This document shows, one piece after another, positions 25,870 to 34,845 of a stretch of DNA of 42,687 nucleotides. The DNA comes from Cardiobacteriaceae bacterium. Its GTDB lineage: Bacteria; Pseudomonadota; Gammaproteobacteria; Cardiobacteriales; Cardiobacteriaceae. Numbering within the stretch: the stretch's first letter is position 1; each line of letters begins with the position of its first letter. The stretch covers positions 1 through 42,687 of the forward strand of contig JAFUTP010000069.1 in the NCBI GenBank assembly GCA_017484165.1, given 5' to 3'. Both the position numbers and the translations under genes were made by a program. The notes below the pieces were generated by a model that did no database searches, was not told where the DNA came from, and saw nothing but the letters and a program-made list of their open reading frames with translations.

Positions 25870-26460
25870 CTAGACGATAACTTCGACTTTACCGTCGCTT
25901 GTTATTTTTCGTTTTGGATATTTCGGTTTTGGCGGATAGGGCAGGATAGGGCGGATTTCTAACTCTGCTTTAACCTCTTCCCAGCTCCAAAGCGAAAAAT
26001 CATCGCGGGCATCAATACCGACATCGAGAGCTTTTCCAGAGAGTTGGATTGAACCGTGCGTATGACCGTAAATATGCCACCAACCGCGTTGTGCGTTGCG
26101 CCATTGGGCAAGCGGATAATGGAATAGCACGAGTTTTTGCTTGTCGATTTGGATTTCTTCGTAAGTTTTAATCCATTCGAAGCGTTCGCGGATATACGGG
26201 TCGCGGATGATTTCATCGTCGTGATTGCCAGCGATTAGACAAATTTTGCCGTTGAGTTCGGCAAGCAGGCGGTAAGTTTGCGCAAGTCCGCCGAAGGAAA
26301 CATCGCCCAAGTGATAAACCAAATCGCCTTTTTTAACTTGTTTATTCCAAAGGGCAATCATTGCTTCATTCATTTCTTCGGCGTTATGAAAAGGGCGATC
26401 GCAATGTTTGATGATGGCTTGATGGAAAAAATGCGTATCGGCGGTAAAAAAAATATTCAT
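25870..26460 (-). CDS. Calcineurin-like metallophosphoesterase
   Basis: A 196-residue single-domain metallophosphoesterase with all metal-binding blocks: FTADTHFFH (D7, H9), HLGDVSFGG, IAGNHDDE, the FHYPLAQW histidine and the final IYGHTHGS. Such short cytoplasmic proteins act on phosphodiesters or phosphomonoesters, and the substrate cannot be read from the sequence. Its ATG overlaps the end of yraN by 4 bp, so it is the second gene of that operon. It has no signal peptide. Confidence 0.88.
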   Translation of the reverse strand: MNIFFTADTHFFHQAIIKHCDRPFHNAEEMNEAMIALWNKQVKKGDLVYHLGDVSFGGLAQTYRLLAELNGKICLIAGNHDDEIIRDPYIRERFEWIKTYEEIQIDKQKLVLFHYPLAQWRNAQRGWWHIYGHTHGSIQLSGKALDVGIDARDDFSLWSWEEVKAELEIRPILPYPPKPKYPKRKITSDGKVEVIV

Positions 26461-26840
26461 AAAAACAAGCCTTTAATCCATTCGATATCTTGAAAATTGT
26501 CGCCGTCAGCGCTGATTAAAATCGCATCAAAACGGCAATCTGGCGGGGAGTCAAAATTTTGCGCTAAATATTCCGTAGCGGCAATTTTCCATTTGGCTTG
26601 TTTGGCTGCATTGATGGATTCGGCTGCGGATACCAGCGAATTTTTCTGCCGCATACGGACTTCAACGAAGACTAAAAATTCACCGTCTTGGGCGATTAAA
26701 TCGATTTCTCCGCGTCTGGTGCGAAAATTGCGTTCTAAAATTTTCACATTATGTTTTTTTAGAAAATCTGCGGCAAAATTTTCACCGCGTAATCCTCGTT
26801 CGAGATGTTTCGGGATTTTTTTGTTTTTTTTATTGAACAT
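26457..26840 (-). CDS. yraN: UPF0102 (YraN) family protein
   Basis: A 127-residue protein with a restriction-endonuclease-like fold. GLRGENFAADFLKKHN is followed by ILERNFRTRRGEIDLIAQDG and FLVFVEVRMR, giving the E...D...ExK-like pattern of the family (here ExR: VEVRMR). The usual Lys is replaced by Arg, which may affect catalysis. The cellular role is not established. It is transcribed divergently from rsmI with 42 bp between the starts, an arrangement also known from enterobacteria, and is followed by the metallophosphoesterase with a 4-bp overlap. Confidence 0.9.
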   Translation of the reverse strand: MFNKKNKKIPKHLERGLRGENFAADFLKKHNVKILERNFRTRRGEIDLIAQDGEFLVFVEVRMRQKNSLVSAAESINAAKQAKWKIAATEYLAQNFDSPPDCRFDAILISADGDNFQDIEWIKGLFL

Positions 26841-26882
26841 TGCTGAAAATATTTTTCTTTATTGGATTTATTTTGGATTTTT

Positions 26883-27734
26883 ATGACTGCGACACTTTTT
26901 GTCATTGCAACTCCCATCGGAAATTTGGAAGACATCAGCCGCCGTGCTTTGCGAATTCTACAAGAAGTCGAATTTATTGCCTGTGAAGATACCCGAGTTG
27001 CAAATAAGCTTTTAACGGCTTTGAATATTCCATCTAAACCGTTATTGCAATTGCATAAACATAATGAATTTGCCGTCTGTGAGCGGATTTTGCAAAAAAT
27101 CACCGACGGCGCGAATTGCGCTTTAATCTCTGACGCTGGCACTCCGCTTATTTCCGACCCTGGCGCGATGATTACCAAAATGGCACAGGAGCGAGGAATA
27201 AAAATTTCCCCAATTCCAGGAGCTTCTGCTTTAATTGCGGCTTTGTCAGCATCGGGATTTGCTGCCGATAAATTCTTTTTTGCGGGATTTTTACCGCATA
27301 AAAAAAACGAAAAATTTCTTTATTTGCAGCAATTTCAAAACTATCCGCATACAACTGTTTTTTACGAATCACCGCACCGTATTTTGGAGACGATGGAAAT
27401 TTTCCGTGAATTATTTCTGCCCGAACGAAAAATTTGTATTGCCCGTGAAATCAGCAAATTGTATGAAGAAATAATACAAATGCCATTATCTGAAACACAA
27501 AATTGGTTGCAGGAAAACGAAAATCGTGCTCGTGGTGAATTTGTGCTGATTTTGGAAAAGAGTAATGAAAAAGTGGAAGATGATGCGAAATTTTTAGAAT
27601 TTGCCCAGGAATTGCAAGAAGCTGGGCTAACAAATAAAACTATTTCGCAAATGTTGGCAAAATATTGCGGTGCAAATAAGAAAAATATTTACCGCTATTT
27701 ATGCGAGAGCTTGTCTAAAAATTCGTCATTTTGA
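26883..27734 (+). CDS. rsmI: 16S rRNA (cytidine-1402-2'-O)-methyltransferase
   Basis: It methylates the 2'-OH of C1402 in the 16S rRNA decoding centre, using S-adenosylmethionine. The 283 residues begin MTATLFVIATPIGNLEDIS; CEDTRVANKLL, LISDAGTPLISDPG and PGASALIAALSASG are all diagnostic. The ATG at 26883 is chosen because family similarity starts there; an upstream in-frame codon adds seven unrelated residues. The last eight or so residues (SLSKNSSF) and the stop are encoded by a REP-like repeat that begins at about 27711, so the natural C terminus was replaced by repeat sequence. Confidence 0.95.
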   Translation: MTATLFVIATPIGNLEDISRRALRILQEVEFIACEDTRVANKLLTALNIPSKPLLQLHKHNEFAVCERILQKITDGANCALISDAGTPLISDPGAMITKMAQERGIKISPIPGASALIAALSASGFAADKFFFAGFLPHKKNEKFLYLQQFQNYPHTTVFYESPHRILETMEIFRELFLPERKICIAREISKLYEEIIQMPLSETQNWLQENENRARGEFVLILEKSNEKVEDDAKFLEFAQELQEAGLTNKTISQMLAKYCGANKKNIYRYLCESLSKNSSF

Positions 27735-27789
27735 GCCGTAGGCGAAAAATCTCTATCGGCAGATCCTTCGCTGCGCTCAGGATGACGAG
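27711..27789. repeat. REP-like stem-loop repeat, copy B, overlapping rsmI
   Basis: Starts tgtctaaaaattcgtcattt and ends cgctcaggatgacgag. It overlaps the last 24 bp of rsmI and supplies its stop. Similarity to the copy at 36076 continues about 45 bp further (aaaaaatagaa, then taaat, tagatgcgc). Confidence 0.85.
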
Positions 27790-27873
27790 GTGAAAAAAAT
27801 AGAACTACTCTAAATTTAGATGCGCTCGCGAGTAAAAATGAATTAAATTGCAAAAAAAATCGGAGAACAAAAA

Positions 27874-28494
27874 ATGCAAGGTCAATTATGGATTGTTGCC
27901 GCACCATCTGGTGGCGGTAAAACTTCTTTAATCGCAGAAACCAGAAGAGTGTTAAATAATGTTGTCGAGAGTGTATCTTATACAACAAGAGAGCATAGAA
28001 ATGGTGAAATAAACGGTGTGCATTACCATTTTGTAACCAAGGAAGTTTTTGCCGTAATGAAAGAAAAAGGCGATTTTTTAGAATATGCAGAAGTATTTCA
28101 TAATTATTACGGCACATCGGAAAGTTATATCGACGGATTATTAAATCAAGGTTTAGATGTAATCCTTTCAATTGATTGGCAAGGAGCCCAACAGGTGAGG
28201 AAAAAACGCTCTGATGTGAAAACCGTATTTTTGCTGCCACCGTCGCTTTCCGCTCTACGAGAGAGATTAGAAAAACGCGGTCAGGATTTTCCCGATATTG
28301 TCGAAAAAAGAATGATTGAAGCAAAAGAGCAAATCAGCCATTACAAAGAATTCGATTTTGTGATTATTAACGATGATTTTAATGTTGCTGCCAAAAACTT
28401 ACAGTGCATAATTCAAGCCCATCGTTTGGAAAGAAAAAGACAAAATAACGAAATTGAATTATTGATAAAAAAACTAGAAACAGATAGATTTTAA
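27874..28494 (+). CDS. gmk: Guanylate kinase
   Basis: It converts GMP and ATP to GDP and ADP. The 206 residues start with QLWIVAAPSGGGKTSLI (P-loop APSGGGKT; Ala replaces the more usual Gly). GMP-binding blocks SVSYTTREHRNGEINGVHYH, DFLEYAEVFHNYYGTS and ILSIDWQGAQQVRKK follow. Then come VFLLPPSLSALRERLEKRGQ and the closing YKEFDFVIINDDF. CGGAG lies 7 nt before the ATG. The next gene starts 19 bp after it on the same strand. Confidence 0.97.
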   Translation: MQGQLWIVAAPSGGGKTSLIAETRRVLNNVVESVSYTTREHRNGEINGVHYHFVTKEVFAVMKEKGDFLEYAEVFHNYYGTSESYIDGLLNQGLDVILSIDWQGAQQVRKKRSDVKTVFLLPPSLSALRERLEKRGQDFPDIVEKRMIEAKEQISHYKEFDFVIINDDFNVAAKNLQCIIQAHRLERKRQNNEIELLIKKLETDRF

Positions 28495-28513
28495 GTATAA
28501 AACGGTGTGGAAA

Positions 28514-29143
28514 ATGAATATAAAAGATATAATTAAATCAACTCGTAAGGTAAAAAAAATAAATAGAAGAGAGCATAAAAAAGGGGCTGTTTATATTTTT
28601 GCTTGGTCATTTGCGCTAATGCTTTTGTTTAATGTCTGTTTTGTGGATACTTCGGAAGGCGCAAGAGGGAAGAAAAAAATGGATGAACCCTTTGCACCAA
28701 AAGAAGTAGTGCAATGTAGATTGACAAAAATTGTCGATGGCGACACGGTTGAAGGGCTTTGTAACGGTCGCAATTTACGCATTCGTTTGACGGGAATTGA
28801 TGCTCCCGAACGGGCGCAAAAACCGTGGGGGGCGCGCTCAACTAGCAATTTAAGAAAACTTCTGCCCGCAAAATCAAGCTTTTTACTAGTATCGCAAGGT
28901 GCGGATGTTTATCACCGCCAACTTGGAACGATTTACCAATTAACTTGTCCGCATCAAAATAATGAAAAATGCAATGTGAATTTGCAAATGATTACAACGG
29001 GTTATGCGGTTGCTTATAAGGGGGCGGATACTCCAATTGCTTATCGCAGAGCGCAGGAAAATGCGAAGAAAAAGAAAATTGGTATTTGGAGCAAACCAGG
29101 TTTGCAGCAAGACCCGAAAAAATATCGTCAGCAGACTAGATAA
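28514..29143 (+). CDS. Membrane-anchored or secreted thermonuclease-like protein
   Basis: A staphylococcal-nuclease-fold protein of about 209 residues. A basic N terminus is followed by a membrane segment (VYIFAWSFALMLLFNVCFVD) that acts as signal or anchor. The nuclease domain shows KIVDGDTVEGL, the active-site stretch IRLTGIDAPERAQKPWG, VYHRQLGTIYQL with the catalytic Arg, and GYAVAYKG. Such enzymes cut DNA and RNA with Ca2+ outside the cytoplasm. ATG 28514 is used; a GTG three codons earlier is in frame. It follows gmk closely. Confidence 0.85.
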   Translation: MNIKDIIKSTRKVKKINRREHKKGAVYIFAWSFALMLLFNVCFVDTSEGARGKKKMDEPFAPKEVVQCRLTKIVDGDTVEGLCNGRNLRIRLTGIDAPERAQKPWGARSTSNLRKLLPAKSSFLLVSQGADVYHRQLGTIYQLTCPHQNNEKCNVNLQMITTGYAVAYKGADTPIAYRRAQENAKKKKIGIWSKPGLQQDPKKYRQQTR

Positions 29144-29164
29144 AAAATGATTGATAGGTAAAAT

Positions 29165-30127
29165 TTAGAATAAAGCCAGTTGAGTTAAACAGTGGTGATA
29201 GTGTGATTTTCCTTGCGCAAGAGGGGAAGAATAATTCGGTAATTTGATGGCATAAGTTAGCTTTAATTCCTCGGCTTCAATTATCCATTTAGCTAGCTGT
29301 GAAAGCCGTTCTTCAACCGAACCTTCTGCTTTGTCATAATCTAAAACGACTTCTTCTGAATTAAGTTCCCCGCTAAATTGCTTTACTAATAAATCTCCCG
29401 TTCTTGCTGATTGTTTCCAAGCAACTCGCGATAAGCTATCACCTTGGCGATATTGCCGTAAAGAGTCCAATTCTTCTTCGCCAAGAGAGTTAAATTTTAG
29501 CTGCTCATCCTTATTTTCTTCGCCCTGATAGTTGTAGGGAAGGGGTAAATTTCCGTCTGGTTTGGGATAAACAATAATTTCGCCTTTAAGTAAAAACCAA
29601 TTCCAAGAAATAAATAAATCAAGCGGAATGGTAGTTGCAATTTCCAAAGGTTGAAGTTTTAATCTGCCGCGAGTAGAAGTGTTTTGCCGTAAGAGTAGAA
29701 TTTTTTTTTCATCAGGGAGCAAGTTTTCACACTCAACACGGTCAAAATTATTTTTAATAAAAAAACTAGCGGTGCGATTTTTAGCTTTCACCGCAAGATT
29801 AAAAACCGCTTGCTCACCGCAAAAAACATTTGAACTTGTAAGACAATTTATTTCAATTTCCGCGAGATTGCTAGCGGTGATGGTCGCGGTAAAAATTCCC
29901 AAAACCGCGAGCATAAACACAAAAGCATAACCAAGATTGATTTGATGATTGGCAACCCAGAGAAATAAAACAATCAAAGTGCCGATATAAGCAAGCCCGA
30001 AATAAGTCGGCACAATCGGAATTCGTAGGGATTTTTTTACGGTATGAACCGCCACTTCTGAAGTTTTTCTAAAAGCGCGGTCGCGAATTTTTTCGATAAA
30101 ACCGCGTTTTTTTGCTTTTTTGCCCAT
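29165..30127 (-). CDS. DUF58 domain protein
   Basis: 320 residues with two membrane helices near the N terminus (YFGLAYIGTLIVLFLWVAN and LGYAFVFMLAVLGIFTATIT), a beta-rich middle and the DUF58 block DSLRQYRQGDSLSRVAWKQS, then ARTGDLLVKQF. DUF58 proteins are nearly always encoded with a MoxR ATPase, as here (25-bp gap), and are thought to work with it as a chaperone-like unit for membrane or periplasmic complexes. No transglutaminase-like third gene follows. The precise client is unknown. Confidence 0.9.
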   Translation of the reverse strand: MGKKAKKRGFIEKIRDRAFRKTSEVAVHTVKKSLRIPIVPTYFGLAYIGTLIVLFLWVANHQINLGYAFVFMLAVLGIFTATITASNLAEIEINCLTSSNVFCGEQAVFNLAVKAKNRTASFFIKNNFDRVECENLLPDEKKILLLRQNTSTRGRLKLQPLEIATTIPLDLFISWNWFLLKGEIIVYPKPDGNLPLPYNYQGEENKDEQLKFNSLGEEELDSLRQYRQGDSLSRVAWKQSARTGDLLVKQFSGELNSEEVVLDYDKAEGSVEERLSQLAKWIIEAEELKLTYAIKLPNYSSPLAQGKSHYHHCLTQLALF

Positions 30128-30152
30128 AAATTAAGCGTGAAGAGTGTAAAAA

Positions 30153-31076
30153 TTATAACGGAACAGCTGTGTTTTCAAGGATAGAGAGCACTTCTTTTTC
30201 AACATTTTGTAAATCAGAACTGCGAGTCGGAAGACGGTGCGCTACAACCGCTGGAAAAACTTTTTGAATATGCCGCGGTAATACGGCATTTTCAGTGTCT
30301 AAAAATGCTGCGGCTTTGGCAGCGCGAATAACACCTAAACCTGCACGAGTAGAAAGTCCGCGGATGAAGAAATTGCTTTCGCGGGTTGCGGTTAGAAGTT
30401 TTTGCACATATTCGGCGCAGTGTGCGGAAATTTGCACTTCATTTGCCTGTTTTTGTAAATCCAAAATCGCTGCGCTATCCAAAATCGGCTTAATTTCTTT
30501 CAAGAGCACTTCGCGGCTAGTTGCGCGCAAAATTTCAATTTCTGCCTGCTGTTCTGGATATCCCAAGGAAAGTCGCATCAAAAAACGGTCAAGTTGGCTT
30601 TCTGGCAAGGGATAAGTGCCGACTTGTTCAAGCGGATTTTGGGTAGCGATTACAAAAAACGGCTCTGGCAAAGGGCGCGTTTCCTGCTCTACGGTTACTT
30701 GCCGCTCTTCCATCGCTTCCAAAAGTGCCGATTGGCTTTTCGGCGAAGCACGGTTAATTTCATCGGCTAGTAACAACTGCACAAATATTGCACCTGTATT
30801 GAATGTTAATTCCTGTGTATGTTGATTTAATACAGAAAAACCGATAATGTCAGCGGGCAGCAGGTCGGAAGTGAATTGCACTCGTCCGAATTGCAATCCT
30901 AATGTTGCGGCGAAAGCCTTGGCAAGGGTGGTTTTGCCAGCACCGGGCAAGTCTTCGAAGAGAATATGTCCGCGAGCAAGCAGGCAAATCATCGCTAAAT
31001 CGATAATTTCATCTTTTCCGATAATGATTTTTTTGATTTGTTCGGAAGCGGCTTTTAATTTTTCAATATTTGACAT
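30153..31076 (-). CDS. MoxR family AAA+ ATPase
   Basis: A 307-residue AAA+ protein: Walker A LPGAGKTTLAKAFA near residues 40-53, Walker B LLADEINRASPKSQSALLEA near 105-124, then MEERQVTVE. Sensor I FVIATQNPLEQVGTYPLPES follows, then LDRFLMRL and the C-terminal lid. MoxR proteins act with DUF58 and von Willebrand-type partners as metal-insertion or assembly chaperones. The DUF58 gene follows directly on the same strand. Confidence 0.94.
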   Translation of the reverse strand: MSNIEKLKAASEQIKKIIIGKDEIIDLAMICLLARGHILFEDLPGAGKTTLAKAFAATLGLQFGRVQFTSDLLPADIIGFSVLNQHTQELTFNTGAIFVQLLLADEINRASPKSQSALLEAMEERQVTVEQETRPLPEPFFVIATQNPLEQVGTYPLPESQLDRFLMRLSLGYPEQQAEIEILRATSREVLLKEIKPILDSAAILDLQKQANEVQISAHCAEYVQKLLTATRESNFFIRGLSTRAGLGVIRAAKAAAFLDTENAVLPRHIQKVFPAVVAHRLPTRSSDLQNVEKEVLSILENTAVPL

Positions 31077-31189
31077 CAGTTTGGTTTTCCGTTTTAGGTT
31101 TTAATGTTGTTTTTATAGTTGCTCCAATTCAAAATAGACGAGGAAGTGAGGCGAAGCTAACGAAGTATTACTTTGAAGTGGAACTATTA

Positions 31190-31873
31190 TTAAGATAAAA
31201 AACTATTCAAAATTTCTCTACTCTTTGCGCTAATTTTTATCCCCTCTACCGCTTTTTTTAAGTCTGATTTTTGCGTATATTCAGCTAATATTGGACGGAT
31301 TGTGGAATATTCCATTTCTTCTTGGAATAAAAGCACAATTAATACTTTTTGCCGTAAAGTGGAATTTGTGAGGATTTCAATTATTTCCTTATCGATAATT
31401 TCTAACTCTTCTAATGCAATTTTAGCTTGCAAGGCGATGAATAGTTGTTCTTTTTCAGAGAGTTTTTTGAAATCAATTTTTTTATTTTTTATGAAGCAAG
31501 CTAAATTCGGATTATGTTTTTCGTCTAATAATTTAGTTAAATTACCGTGAAAAATAGTCATATCGTGGAGTAAAAAATCATCAACGCATTTTTCTAATAC
31601 TGGTGCGGTTATTTTTTCTAGGGCTGATACCGATATTTTTTTACACTCTTCCTTGATTTTTTTTACATCGTTGGCGTAAATTAAAAGTTCAGAAACATCC
31701 TTGCAAAATTCTATAGTTCTATATTGTGCAATCACATAACGGCAATTATTTGCAAGTTCTAATAAATCGGTATCTTTTGCGAGTTCTGCAATTCTTTTGG
31801 CAGCGGTGGCTTTAATTGAATTATTTACGGCATAACCGAATTGATTATAGATTTTTGGAGTATTTTCTGACAT
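31190..31873 (-). CDS. Hypothetical 227-residue helical protein
   Basis: I recognise no family. The product is predicted all-helical with many Leu, Lys and Glu, no signal peptide and no membrane segment. The C-terminal half carries repeated EL/LEELEII...EIIEILT heptad-like stretches. It lies 73 bp downstream of the GTPase gene and on the same strand, so it may be the last gene of the tsaB-thioesterase-GTPase unit. The opening SENTPKIYNQFGYAVNNSIK shows no catalytic motif. Confidence 0.65.
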   Translation of the reverse strand: MSENTPKIYNQFGYAVNNSIKATAAKRIAELAKDTDLLELANNCRYVIAQYRTIEFCKDVSELLIYANDVKKIKEECKKISVSALEKITAPVLEKCVDDFLLHDMTIFHGNLTKLLDEKHNPNLACFIKNKKIDFKKLSEKEQLFIALQAKIALEELEIIDKEIIEILTNSTLRQKVLIVLLFQEEMEYSTIRPILAEYTQKSDLKKAVEGIKISAKSREILNSFLS

Positions 31874-31946
31874 TTTTTTGAAGTCCTGATATTTTTTTGG
31901 AGTGCGAAATTATTTTTTATTTTCAATGAGTTAAGGATTATAGCAA

Positions 31947-33314
31947 TTATTTTTTCATTATTTGTTTAAGCGCGGTTTTAGCTTCTTCCATCAAAGATTG
32001 CTTATCCAAATCTTTGATGATTTCGTTAATGAGTTCTTTTGCACCGCCAGTTCCCCAAGATGCCCCTTGTTCGAAGTATTTTTCTGCTGCTTTACCGATA
32101 ACCGTTGAGCCGTAAAAAGCGACTCCTCCCTGTGCTCCTGCGGTAAAAATCGTTGATAAACCGCCAGAAAGTCCCTTCAAAACCGAGGACAAAATATGCA
32201 CGCCATAAACCGTTCCCATCAGCACCCCAGTTTGCACCGCAATAGTGCGTAGCAAGGTGCCAGCCTCGTTTTTGGTCATTTCAATGCCATAGACCTTGGA
32301 AAGGTGAAAAATCATTGCGCTATCGGCAGCAAGAGCGAGTAAATCTACGGCTGGGATTGGATTTACGGTTACTCCGACCGCTTTTATCAAGGCGTAATAA
32401 CGAATAATTCCGTCGGCGATGGATTTTTTGGCGCGCACGATTTCTGCGCCAATTTTTTCCGACAAGCGTCCTGCGAAAATTCCCGCGTTCAGCGCGGCAT
32501 AACTTTGACCGCCCGTTTGCAAAATTTGCCAGAGCGCACGGCGTAATTCTTCGACTTGCGGTGGGGGAGAAAAATAGCGTTCTTCTTCGCCGCCGTCGGG
32601 GAGTTCGATGATTTGCAATTGTTTTTCGGGCAGGGCAGCGGCGGCAATAACCGAATTTGCTCCGATTAAATCTTTGGCGCGCGATTGCAAATGCATTAGC
32701 AATTCTGAACATTCGCGCGCACCGTAACGGTCAGCCTTATTGAGCACCAAAACTATCGGACGGGAATTTTCATACAAGCTCTGCAAGGCATCAAGCTCAA
32801 TATCGGTCATATCACCATCGACGACAAACAGGATTATGTCGGCATTTTTCGCGACTTCCTCGGCAATTTGTGCCCGTTCTTTACCGTCAATTTCGTCGAT
32901 TCCAGGTGTGTCGATGAGAAAAACACCGCCCGAGTCGAATGTTTGCCAAAGCGTATGGGCACTTTGCTTGGTATGACCATTGAGAACGGATACGGAAAAA
33001 ATTTCTTCGCCAGCAAGCGCATTGAGTAGGGCGGATTTACCAACGCTTACTCGCCCGAATGCCGCGATGTAAATATGACCGCGATCTAACTTATCGAGCA
33101 GGCGTTGCAATTGACGAAATTCTTCCCCGAGCCGTGCTTTTCCTTCTTCTGTGATGCGTTTGTCAGAAATGAGTTTGGAGAGCGTTTCACGGGCTTTTTC
33201 AAGATGCCGTTTGCCTTGTTCGGCATTGGTTTCCACAATATTTTTTTTGCCGTTATTTGCCGTATGCGCCTGCGCTTGCGGTTTATTTTCGCTGGATTTT
33301 GAAGAGCTTTTCAC
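31947..33314 (-). CDS. GTPase with C-terminal hydrophobic (DUF697-like) domain
   Basis: 455 residues. After a charged N-terminal helix region, a GTPase domain shows G1 GRVSVGKS (87-94), G3 DTPGID (135-140) and G4 NKAD (192-195). The C-terminal half is hydrophobic and glycine-rich (KAVGVTVNPIPAVDLLALAA, LLRTIAVQTGVLMG), as in DUF697-type proteins that associate with the inner membrane. It is a paralogue of the gene 16 bp upstream, so the two probably work together, perhaps as a heteromer. The function is not known. The Ser/Ala/Gln-rich first 30 residues have low complexity. Confidence 0.8.
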   Translation of the reverse strand: MKSSSKSSENKPQAQAHTANNGKKNIVETNAEQGKRHLEKARETLSKLISDKRITEEGKARLGEEFRQLQRLLDKLDRGHIYIAAFGRVSVGKSALLNALAGEEIFSVSVLNGHTKQSAHTLWQTFDSGGVFLIDTPGIDEIDGKERAQIAEEVAKNADIILFVVDGDMTDIELDALQSLYENSRPIVLVLNKADRYGARECSELLMHLQSRAKDLIGANSVIAAAALPEKQLQIIELPDGGEEERYFSPPPQVEELRRALWQILQTGGQSYAALNAGIFAGRLSEKIGAEIVRAKKSIADGIIRYYALIKAVGVTVNPIPAVDLLALAADSAMIFHLSKVYGIEMTKNEAGTLLRTIAVQTGVLMGTVYGVHILSSVLKGLSGGLSTIFTAGAQGGVAFYGSTVIGKAAEKYFEQGASWGTGGAKELINEIIKDLDKQSLMEEAKTALKQIMKK

Positions 33315-33330
33315 GGCGTATTTCCTAGGA

Positions 33331-34842
33331 TTAAAGCTGATTGTTATTGTTAGAAGTGTTAGAAGTTGCGGATTTGAGTAAGGATAAAGCGCGCTGCTCT
33401 AAATTGTCAGCAAGTCGGGCATCGAATTTTTGCATAACTTCTGCCGCGGTAAGCGTTGATTGTCCCTGAACCTGTCCTGCCATCGCATCGGCTATTGCCA
33501 GTCCCAAACTATCAAAAATCAAACCGTAAGCGATTGCGTGTGTCGCACCGCCTAAAACCGTGCCCACACCAGGAAAAGCTTTGCAAATATTACCTGCAAC
33601 CGCAAGCAAAAGCGTGATATGCGTTTTTGCCTTGCCAGTTGCTTCGGTGAGTAAGGTTTGAATATCAACTTCCTTAATCGGAATACCGTAAAGCTTACCC
33701 AGTGATTTCACCATTCCCATACCGAGATAGCCTTGAATAATCACATCGGTACCAGGTCCCACCGCAGCCATACCGCCAAAAATCGCTTTTTGTGCATAAG
33801 CTTTCACAATCGCTTTGGCGCGGTCGGAGCGGAAATCGGCAATTTGTTTGCTCAAAGTTTCATCGGCAAGTTCAATCAAAGCTTGGCGTTGTTTTTCGCC
33901 GAGTTCGCCGCGCCGTCCTTCGATATCGGCAAAAACCTGCAACAGAGCCGCAACATTGCCTTTACTCATTCGCTCTTCGGATGCCATAGAACCGTCCGCG
34001 AGAACTTTATTTACCGTGCGTAAATAGCTACTTTCGGTAAAAACTAGCGGTGTGCCAGCTGGCAGCACAGCGGAAATATGCGCTTGCAAAAGTTCGCGAT
34101 CCTGTGCGCTGTAACGGTTAGCTTTATTGAGCACCGCGACCAAGGGCTTATTCCATTTATGCAAAAGTTCCAAAGATTCCTTGTCGGATGCGGTGATATC
34201 TTGATCCATCACATAGCAGACGATATGCATTCGGCGGGCATCGTTGAGCAATTCACTATCCAAATGTGCGACCGACTGCGCTAAATGCGTGCCAGGCATA
34301 TCGGATAAAGTTAAATCAAGATTGCCAAGACGGTATTGATATCGTTCGATTTCTGCGGTAGAGCCGCCGATAATCGAAACTTCGACTTTGGCATCGGGAA
34401 TAATCGTGCGAATTAGTGAACTCTTGCCCGTGCTGATTTTTCCGAAAAATGCAATTTCCAAACGCCGCGGTTCTTCGCCAGTTTCCGCTTCGATGGAATT
34501 TAGTTGCGTTTCAATTGCTAGTGCGGAAAAACCGCTCTCCCGTGCATCTTCGAGCTTTTCACGCACCGAATCGATTGTCGGACGAGTGAGTATTTCTTCT
34601 TTTTTTGCAATTGTTTCGGACTTGCCGAAGCGGTAGATTTTCCAAAATAGCCAGCCGATTGCCGCGCTAATCATAGAAATTAAAAGTAAATACGGTATCC
34701 ACCACCAAGCGGGCAAGCGTTGAATTCGCTCGTAAATACTCAATCCCAAATCGGTAATCTGAAAAATTACCAAACAGACCGCGGCGACCGTCATCACCGC
34801 CAGCAAAATAAATATTCGACGCAATAATTTGACGCTATTCAT
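33331..34842 (-). CDS. Membrane GTPase with DUF697-like domain, variant G4 motif
   Basis: 503 residues. Two N-terminal membrane helices (about 8-30 and 48-68) anchor a GTPase domain with G1 GKISTGKS (134-141), G3 DMPG (181-184) and, in the G4 position, NKAN (239-242) rather than NKxD. The C-terminal half (GPGTDVIIQGYLGMGMVKSL, LLLAVAGNICKAFPGVGTVL) is hydrophobic like that of the downstream paralogue. The ending is Asn/Ser-rich. Changing the G4 Asp usually weakens guanine specificity, so this copy may bind nucleotide differently. It begins 3 bp after the thioesterase stop. Confidence 0.8.
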   Translation of the reverse strand: MNSVKLLRRIFILLAVMTVAAVCLVIFQITDLGLSIYERIQRLPAWWWIPYLLLISMISAAIGWLFWKIYRFGKSETIAKKEEILTRPTIDSVREKLEDARESGFSALAIETQLNSIEAETGEEPRRLEIAFFGKISTGKSSLIRTIIPDAKVEVSIIGGSTAEIERYQYRLGNLDLTLSDMPGTHLAQSVAHLDSELLNDARRMHIVCYVMDQDITASDKESLELLHKWNKPLVAVLNKANRYSAQDRELLQAHISAVLPAGTPLVFTESSYLRTVNKVLADGSMASEERMSKGNVAALLQVFADIEGRRGELGEKQRQALIELADETLSKQIADFRSDRAKAIVKAYAQKAIFGGMAAVGPGTDVIIQGYLGMGMVKSLGKLYGIPIKEVDIQTLLTEATGKAKTHITLLLAVAGNICKAFPGVGTVLGGATHAIAYGLIFDSLGLAIADAMAGQVQGQSTLTAAEVMQKFDARLADNLEQRALSLLKSATSNTSNNNNQL

Positions 34843-34845
34843 CGT

